Assembly: GCA_004352715.1 (NCBI GenBank)
Contig: SCFE01000024.1
Coordinates: forward strand, 380,216-444,215
DNA from: Hofstenia miamia
Taxonomy: Eukaryota > Xenacoelomorpha > Acoela
DNA: 64,000 nt
Direction: 5' to 3'
A program made the position numbers and the translations under genes. Of this stretch, positions 56,100 to 64,000 are shown in pieces. The notes below the pieces were generated by a model. It made no database searches. It saw nothing but the letters and a program-made list of their open reading frames with translations, and was not told the origin of the DNA. Positions within the stretch are counted from its first letter, which is position 1. The number at the start of each line of letters is the position of its first letter.

Positions 56100-59000
56100 A
56101 TGTCAGCATTTGTGAGATTCCTAACTCCAACTTCCAATGTTGCCAAATGGGGAGTGCTTCAACAAAATGTAGTTTCAGCGATTTCTGGCGTGTCTCACAT
56201 TGCAGATTGTATGCAGTTTTCAGAAAATTTCGTGCATCCTGATGAACGATACCCGCGCAAAGATATCACTCTACTTCCTCCTATAACTAAACCAGACAAA
56301 GTAACCTAACTTATTTAAATATATAGCTTTTTGCAACTCTACAACTTTTCGTTTTGCTAGTTTATGTTGCTACAATAGATTCAATTTTAAAAATTTGATG
56401 CAAAATGTGGGAATCACAAATAAATTTTCTAAAATCAAATCAAAATCTTTTTCAGATTTCGCAATTGCAAATAAAAATGTTGGAAATGCTAATATGTGAA
56501 GCAGAGGATTCTAATTATTAAAAGGCTTTCCATCTGCCATTTTCGACTTTTTTGCGCCACCGTAAGTAATAAATTTGATTTTTTGAACTGCGTTTAAAGC
56601 CGTTTAAGTGATTGCGTAGCATGTAATAAACGCATTTAAAATCTTGGCACAATTAACTTCCGTCCCATTTATACTTCCAGTATACACTGGCGTCACTCGT
56701 CAAACCCGGGGAGCACTCAAATTTTAGTTTCCCGTTTGCAAGAATTGTTTTTGTGACTATGCAGACTACGTCCTAAATCTGGAACTATTAGAATCTATTG
56801 ATAATTCATTTGTAACACAGTAATTTTATTGCTGACTTTTAATTTGTCAGTTTTTTTCTAGTATAATTGAAGTAAAGACACAAATAACAAAAAAACAAAA
56901 TCGTGTCACTGTGCGTCATCAATCTGCAATTTAAAAAGATATTCTTCCCCTTGTATATTTTTGCCATGCAAAAACTCAAATCGAAATATGAGCAACAAAC
57001 CGCTCTATTTTATCACCATACTTTGGAATTATTTACTGAGATCTTGTTGTAACTTCTCTATCTGTTTACTCGGTTTTGCAAGTTAATTTTTCCGTCCGTT
57101 TCCAGGCCAATCACGCATTCAGCGTTAAGATTTAAATGAGATTTGTAAAGAATTTATATAACTAAACAATAACAATATATTATGTGGCAGAGTGATTTGT
57201 ACTGATGTTTAGAGTGAAGTAGAGTAAATGCGTATTAGCTCTCGTTAACATCAGGTTCATTACGATGTTTCGCGGAAATAGATTTAACCTTATAATTACC
57301 GAGCTTTTATTATAACATGGATTAACAAATGGTACCCCAAAATAATCTTTGTATACATCAATGTATTTCCTATTCAGAAGAATGTTTAGCATATTTTTTT
57401 GTTCTTGTTATAGATTGTATATGAATTAAGAGCACAAAAGTATAGTTCCCTGCAAATGGTACAAAGCACTTTGGGATTATATTCCAACACACATTCAAAT
57501 CTGAATCTGATATGCTGTTACAAAATATTTTTCAATATTTCCATATATAACTCTGTGTCCTGTAGTCGAACTGTTGGCATCAAATTAGTCTTATATTTTT
57601 ATTTTCACACATACACTAATTTAAGTAAACAAAACCCTTATGTGATAGTTAAAATACTGACAAAAATTTTAAGTGTTGCAAATACATTTACTCATTAATT
57701 GCATATTTACCTAAATGGCAGGTTTCATTTGAGCACTTTGCTCTCTCGAGTGAGCAACATGTGAATTTTTTCAAGTTTTAACCGAATTCAAAGAATTGTG
57801 AAAAGAACGTGAGTTTTTGTGTTTCAATAAATTTATTTTATTTCATTCAAATTTAATAACTAAGTTTTAATTATCAATTTAAATGTAGAACACTGGTTTT
57901 ATTATCGGTTTTAGTTTAGGTACTGTGTGTCGGGCTCAACTATTATGATCACTGCGAAGAGCAGAACTGTAAAATTCCAACGTCGCCAGTTATTTTTAAC
58001 AAATTTCCATCCACCCTCATAGGAGATTGTAGCAATGTCAAATATCCAACAATCACAGAGCAACTTGATTATGAAGTTGAATTAGCAGTGGTTATCGGAA
58101 AACAAGGAAAGGTAAACTTTCTATTGCTACTCTTGTTTATTACACGGTTCTGTGGGACTATAATATATTTGTCCCAATCCCGTTTATTATAATCTTTGAC
58201 TCCTGGTATTGTCTCATCCAATCCCATGAAAATCGCTTGTTCCATTTTACCCATGTGCTCCCACTGCATAATTTAAATTCTTCTAAAACTTAGAATAATA
58301 TTATATATTATGTATTGTGTTGGCACTTATTTTAAAATAACATTGTAGATCACACATTAGTATAAGCCATTCATTCAGAAACTCATAGAATATAAACCGA
58401 CAGACGTTATAGAACATAGGTAGTGTGTTGGTAATCAATACACTAGTTAAATTTGAGCAAGACTATATATATATATATTATTATTATTAACAGCAATCAT
58501 GTGGTCATCTTTTTCGAATCCCCACTTTCTGGTATGACATACTGAAGATATTGCTGCTTTTCGAACAAAACAAAAAATTGCATAATAATGTATCCTTCAT
58601 TCAGAACAGTTTTTCTTTATAATGTTCACTTTGGACACTTCCATCTAACAACTTTGATTGTATAGACGTAAATTGAAGTTTTAAATTTAAATTGACACAG
58701 TTTTCTTACACTAAATAAATAGTTTGGGTGAAAATTGACTTCAAGTTTTTGCGTAATCTCAAAATACTGATCGTTATTTTCATTGTTTAAACTCAATTCA
58801 AAATAATTTTGTATATTAGTAATACTGTAGGACATTGCTGAATCTGAAGCTTTGAATCATGTAGTGGGCTATACTGTTGCATGTGATGTTACTGCTCGCG
58901 ATTGGCAGATGAAGAACGGCCGTCAGTGGTTGTTAGGTAAATCAATAGACGGCTTCTGTCCCATTGGCCCTGCTGTAGTCGGAAAATCGGAAATTTCAAA

Positions 59001-62000
59001 TCCACATGCACTTCGTCTCTCTTGTCATATTAACGGTTGGTTTATATTTTAATATATTCGTTGATATGAAATACCTACAAAACATTCCACATTCTCTTGT
59101 GTCAGAATGTATGGTCGTTCCAGCTCGATATTTTGCTCAGTAAACTTATTTTGTAGTAACATTAATGCGTTTTGTGTATTTATAGAGTTCTCGAAAATAG
59201 CAATTATTTCGTCGCTATGATGCATGTGCATTTTAAACTAGGATATTCCTATTTTTTCCAAAAGTTAAAACAAACACGAGTTATTTCGCTTGTTTTCTTC
59301 CAAAGCTTTAATGAAACTTTCTCTCCCATTTAGAGCATACGCAGCTAAACTGCAGATCAGTATTATCTTGAATAGTCTTGTGGATTGCATCAGTTCTTCT
59401 TCAGAGTACACGGATGCAATATTTAAAATTTGTAATTGATTTGTCTCAATTCCCCACTTTGAAAATTAATTGTCTTTCGACGTTCAAATTCCAATTGAAT
59501 TTTTTTGACTGGATAAACAATTGCACTGCATTTATTAGAAATGAATTTCCGGCCAGTGCATTCAATTATCCGATATGTTCATACTCTATCCTGATATATG
59601 CAAGGCATTATCCGATATGTTCACTCAAATGTGCGATCAGTTCATTAGTTATCGGTTTTTATATTGAATTTTCCATACATGCCAGCAATTATCCAACACT
59701 TTTAACAATGTATGTATTAACAAGCGATCATCAAAACTAGTATATATTCGAGTCAAGAGATGTATTTGTCAGCCAACGCACTGCAACGGGTTACGACATT
59801 TGTTGAATGTAACTATTCACTACTGATGCCACTGTTATCGATTATAAAGACTATGGACAAATTACAAGTAAGACACGCGTTCGTTGGTGTGTGTGTGTGT
59901 GTATGGATTCTTCTTTACTTGGATGGATAGGACCGAGCCGACGTATTATTTGTTTTGATCTAGCTTTAAAGAAATTAAAGCAATACTCAATGGCTTTAAG
60001 TTAGCAGAAATAAGGTAGTAATCTTCTCACATAAACTAGTTCCGCAGCAGCTTCATTCTGTGAATGACAAGGTGCGTTGTCAATAACAAACCAGAATGGA
60101 AACACTTCAGCTTGTTGTAGAATATTTTTTTTAGTTTTTCTAGAAATTTAGGAAAGATTTTTTTTTACATCCACCAAGAATACATTTACTATACACGACA
60201 TCTGTTATTGCAAACTGCTGCAATAATTTAACACACGTTGGTTTGCAACAATCTTCTTTGACCGTAATCATCTTCTTGCTCAACCAACCTTTGGTAATGT
60301 GAACAAGTTGTATGCTATTTCATAGATCCAAACAATTCTGTTCTCACCAGAATGCTGATGAAGCCACTCTGCAAATTTCACTATTTCTAGCTTCTAGAAC
60401 TAGATCATGCTTCTTAGTTATGATCATTTGTAGTCGTTCCCATAAGTCAGCAATCAACTTATAATTTAAAAAACTCTGAAAAATACTGTCTTTCAATTTG
60501 TAAATCCAATATACATAATAAAAAATAATCTAGCATTTGAAAACTTAAAATAAATTTTCCCACCAAGAATGGGCTCTTGAAGTCAACGGATCTTCAAAAT
60601 TTAACAATCTTGTTCTCAAAATACTCATAACAAAATGCAAACCAGAATTATTTTGAATTTAAATCCTTCAAAAAAAACAATCATAATCATTCAACAAGTT
60701 CCATCCATGTGTTATTTATTTTTGTCTTATCACTTGAAGTAAACTCTTCATTGTTGACTGCTCCATCTACTGCTGTCTTAGCGTAATGCAAATCATTCCA
60801 TTTAGTTATAATTTTTTTTAATACATAGTTTTAGATAAGAACGAGTATATTTGTTTTTTTAATTAGTTTAGATAAATATTGTTACTAATATGTTTAGCTC
60901 CTTTGAAAACTTGTATTTCAAGTTTTCTTTGATATAAATTCAGTAATGCCAAACTTTTGCTAGATGTGCCAATGTAAATACTAGATATACCGTTTAATTG
61001 TTGGTTGTGCCTATTAAATGGTACAAATACCAATGTTAATGTTCGTTCTATCATTAATTTTAGATATGCCAATTGCAAGGTGAATGTGTAGATGCACTAA
61101 ATGCCTTTTCGTCCATATTTTGCGTTTTAATCCGATTTCAAACGTATCTATTGAGTTCAGTTTTTTCGACCGGAGGGAGTTGATAGTGAGCCCAATCGTT
61201 ACTGTCTGTCTGCTTCCATCGCTTTAAAACGTTAATCCCATTTGCTAAAATTTGTCTGTAATCCGATTGGCTAATAGCCATTGGCTAGTGACGATTCGAC
61301 CGTTATTAAAAAATATGCCTCGAGGTAGACAGCCAAAATGGGAAATTTTGTTAGTAATGTTACTCCATGGATTTTGGAAGTTTATAGCTCATTTGAAAGG
61401 CAACACTAGAGCAAGATTTCATCTAAGCGTCCAAAAGCCAAAAACCCAAGATCAAATTAGCTAGATCCAAAAAACGTAAAAAATTTGAAATTTTTTGTCG
61501 AGTTGACCGGGTATAGCTAGATCAATCTTAAAAATTTTTACATGAGTATTTGAACCATCGATCGAACTCTATTGTGCATATAAATTTAACATAGTAAGCA
61601 TTAATCGGATAGAGTGCTGGTCGATCAAGTACCCAGCAGTGAATAAACAAACTTGATCGACCAGTACTCTGGTCAATTACTGCTTACTATGCTAAATTTA
61701 TTTACATTTATCCGACGTAATAATCACATGAACTAGTCATATAAATCGACATATGGTGATCGAGGGATCCAGCAAAAAAGCCATTTAGCAAAAGTATTAA
61801 TTTGAGAAAATTGAAAGAAGTTTTGTGACATTTGCATTTCTACATGGCATTTGCTATTTTGTTTTACATGTTATGGGTTTGAATACCCAAGCAATACCTA
61901 ACATAAAAATTACAAAAATTATTATTCCGATTGGTTTTCTGCAACAAAATTACCACCTAGAAAAAGTTTAAAATTTTGCACAATCCCTTCGATATATGCC

Positions 62001-62918
62001 ATATCAGTAATATTGGTTACTCAGTTGCATCGGAATTTAAGAACTTTCGATCGCTGGTTTTTCACAAATACGAAATTTTTTGTTATTTTTTTAATCTAGC
62101 TGATAAGGAAGAAGTAGCTGTAAGGCGCGTGTTCTTGTTCATATTGTTAATGAATAATCAATTATCACTTAATACCTTTTGAAATGACATATCTTCATGA
62201 GAGGAATTTTTCAAATTGTTTATGACTTGAAAGAAATGCTATATCTTCACAATAATTTATATTTACTTCATTATGAAAACATGATAATTTATGCTTTTTA
62301 TGTTGTTTAAGGAGTTTAGTTTGAAAGTGAACTAACCCATTTTTATTATTTTACCAAAAAAAGTGTTCAAGGGTCTAGCCCTGTGTAAACATCAAACGGA
62401 ATAAAAAGAATTTCATGAAATAGAAAAGGCCATTTCGAATAGTTTGCTTCGAACTTCTGTAAAAGAGTAATAAATAGTCTAGTATCTCTTTCTGTTATAA
62501 ATTCAGTTTTCAACTATATACGGGATATCCCAATATCCCTGATTTATAAGCTCTTATATGTACTGTTCAAGATATTTATTCATAGACAAACATCACGATT
62601 TTGTAGGATTGTTGTATGTAACTTTTAATAGTTTGATTAGAATTTTTATTATTAGCTCCGAAATTTTGAATATAAATGCTGTATTTAAATTTAGGTGTGA
62701 AAAAACAAGACGGGAATACTTCCAATATGATCTTTAGCGTTGCCTTCATTATCTCACACATTTCTAAATTTTGTACTCTTCTTCCTGGAGATGTTATTCT
62801 TACTAGCACACCGAGTGGTGTTGGAGTTTTCCGCAATCCACCAGAATTCCTGAAAAAAGGAGACATTGTAGAATGTTCAATTGAAAAGATTGGAAAAATC
62901 ACAAATAAGATAATTTAG
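56100..62918 (+). CDS. FAHD2-like fumarylacetoacetate hydrolase family protein, copy C
   Basis: Four exons: 56100-56300, 57920-58111, 58831-59035 and 62695-62918, with GT/AG introns and phases 0, 0, 1 as in copy B. The product is about 273 residues with no internal stop. It starts MSAFVRFLTPTSNVAKWG; exon 2 has VLCVGLNYYDHCEEQN and DYEVELAVVIGKQGK with two metal-binding Glu; exon 3 has ACDVTARDW and WLLGKSIDGFCPIGP; exon 4 has the C-terminal LPGDVILT block and KKGDIVECSIEKIGKI. In the highly conserved LTGTPSGVG loop the second Gly is Ser here (LTSTPSGVG), unlike copies A and B. The fold acts on oxaloacetate-like or acylpyruvate substrates in relatives; the substrate here is inferred. Introns hold a transposase remnant and a foldback repeat. 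The length fits a core FAHD2 without a long mitochondrial leader. Confidence 0.85.
59886..59902. repeat. (GT)n microsatellite
   Basis: About eight GT units in intron 3 of copy C. Confidence 0.9.
59930..60460 (-). mobile_element. Probable IS630/DDE-type transposase remnant
   Basis: On the minus strand near 60110-60040, FPFWFVIDNAPCHSQNEAAA resembles the second-Asp block (D-N-A-P-x-H) of IS630/pogo-type DDE transposases. After a frame change, AIEYCFNFFKARSKQIIRRL near 59995-59940 recalls the 'NPIEYCFS..K.RLR' block with the catalytic Glu. Sequence upstream to about 60460 is worn. It sits antisense in intron 3 of FAHD2-like copy C. Confidence 0.5.
61582..61700. repeat. Foldback repeat with ~49-bp arms
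   Basis: The left arm at 61582-61630 and right arm at 61651-61700 are imperfect reverse complements (CTGGTCGATCAAG / CTTGATCGACCAG at the tip, CATAGTAAGC / GCTTACTATG farther out) around a 20-base loop. It lies in intron 3 of copy C and would form a strong hairpin in RNA. Confidence 0.8.
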
Positions 62919-63469
62919 AATTATAAATTTTATTTAATTTTGTATTTTGAAAAAATATTTTTATATTTGTTTTTATTTTTGTACTTGAACTGAGCTGTAT
63001 GTGAATGCTCTTGTTAAATTTCAGTGATGAATCAAATTTTCAATTTTTATTTTCAAATTGTGTTTTTATCTGAAATATACTTTCACCTTGGATAAATATC
63101 AAATGTCTTAACCTTGCTAAAGAAAAAAAGAAATTTTGGGAAATTTTCTAAGTTTTCAAATCTTCGCATAACTACCTTCAATATATAAAATAATTATAAG
63201 TATTACTTTTCATACTAATCACAAGACTCAAAATGCTAAAAATGTAGGAATGATTTTAGAATCAACATGGGGCTTAACATATTTATTCAGAGATTTCCGA
63301 AAATCTGATGTAATTATATTTAAGGAAATTTTCGATTTTTTGGTTTTTTATCTTAACAAAAATTTTTTTCGATTTTGCACCGATTTTGACGTTCAAAAGT
63401 AGTTTTTGCGTTCAAAATTTGTAAGGATGTAAGAAAATTCTTATCTTACAAATAATGATGCCTTCGACG

Positions 63470-63720
63470 CGCTCTTAAAGCTAATATTTGATCTGCAAAA
63501 TTTTAAGAATATTTTAGGTTCATATTGACTGAATATTTCATTAATGTCGCAATTCGAACCTGGAATTCGCTACCTAAGCAAATTAAAAACATTGAAAAGT
63601 CGAAGTCTTTTAAAAAGCATTTAAAAATCTTCTTTAAGCAAAAATATATTTCTGGTACATCATGGTTAGGATATAAATTTTACAGCAATGACTATACGAT
63701 AACACGCCATTAAAATATAC
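63470..63720 (+). mobile_element. LINE reverse transcriptase C-terminal tail
   Basis: On the plus strand, FINVAIRTWNSLPKQIKNIE, then KSFKKHLKIFFKQ and GYKFYSNDYTITRH, stop near 63713. It matches the common LINE tail and the copy at 10928-11480. Only the 3' end is present, as expected for a 5'-truncated insertion. Confidence 0.7.
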
Positions 63721-64000
63721 AGTAATTTATTAGCCTGGAAGATTTGTTACTTTTTGTAATGTATGTTGATTTTTACATGTTTTTTTTGAAATTATTGACG
63801 CTATTCAGATAAATTATCAGTTATTAAATTGTAAATAATTATCTTAATATAGAATCTCTTATCTTATTAATTTATGTAATTCTTATAAAAAGAAAGTGTA
63901 TAACTTATAAAATAGCAACAAAGTAATGCAAAGGTGATTTAAGTCCAAAACTGAAAAAATAGATAAAACAAATTTTAATAAATGGCACTCATAGGAGTAA

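Noticed and set aside
1-64000. LTR retrotransposon, endogenous virus, Helitron, rDNA or telomeric repeats
   Set aside because: I looked for long direct terminal repeats, protease-integrase motifs, rolling-circle motifs and simple telomere units and found none.

Overview
This is a window of nuclear DNA from an AT-rich animal, most likely an invertebrate. It has spliced genes with GT/AG introns (some only 41-51 nt), animal-type LINEs, a Penelope-like element, Tc1/mariner elements and MULEs, (TA)n and (AAT)n microsatellites, and scaffold gaps placed in (TA)n tracts. I see no bacterial operon, rRNA, CRISPR array or LTR retrotransposon. I cannot name the species.

Host genes. The clearest is a four-exon gene of the fumarylacetoacetate hydrolase family (FAHD2-like), present three times. 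Copy A (+, about 1.9-5.3 kb) keeps only exons 3 and 4. Copy B (-, about 14.2-18.9 kb) has all four exons, and its first exon and 5' flank are repeated behind a single N at 19383. Copy C (+, 56.1-62.9 kb) has all four exons. Homologous intron sequence beside exon 3 shows that the copies arose by DNA duplication, not retroposition. Two small FLYWCH zinc-finger genes (-, 26.5-27.2 kb and 30.4-31.0 kb) share exon phases and an identical third-exon length.

Mobile DNA fills most of the rest. There are LINE fragments at 0-0.7, 2.5-4.1, 10.2-12.2, 33.9-38.4 (with a PHD-finger ORF1), 41.6-44.1, 51.5-52.8 and 63.5-63.7 kb. An R4/Dong-like element lies between two AAT microsatellites at 24.0-25.8 kb. 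A Penelope-like remnant is at 27.4-28.4 kb with a Tc1 element at its edge. A structurally complete mariner-type transposon (35489-36849) has an intact 368-residue transposase with DD39D spacing, the plant-mariner type, and sits inside a LINE. From 38.7 to 50.5 kb there is a nest of inverted-repeat elements: three non-autonomous elements ending GGTTGG with 9-bp target duplications, a decayed FLYWCH+MULE transposase gene, and an element whose ends are arrays of a 15-bp repeat and which contains a tRNA-like cloverleaf.

The best candidates for something not yet described are the intact DD39D element, the doubly truncated R4-like element in AAT repeats, the GGTTGG MULE family beside its possible transposase source, and the 15-bp-repeat element with its tRNA-like core. 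About 12.2-14.2, 21.6-24.0, 31.0-33.8 and 53.7-56.0 kb are AT-rich sequence in which I recognise nothing.
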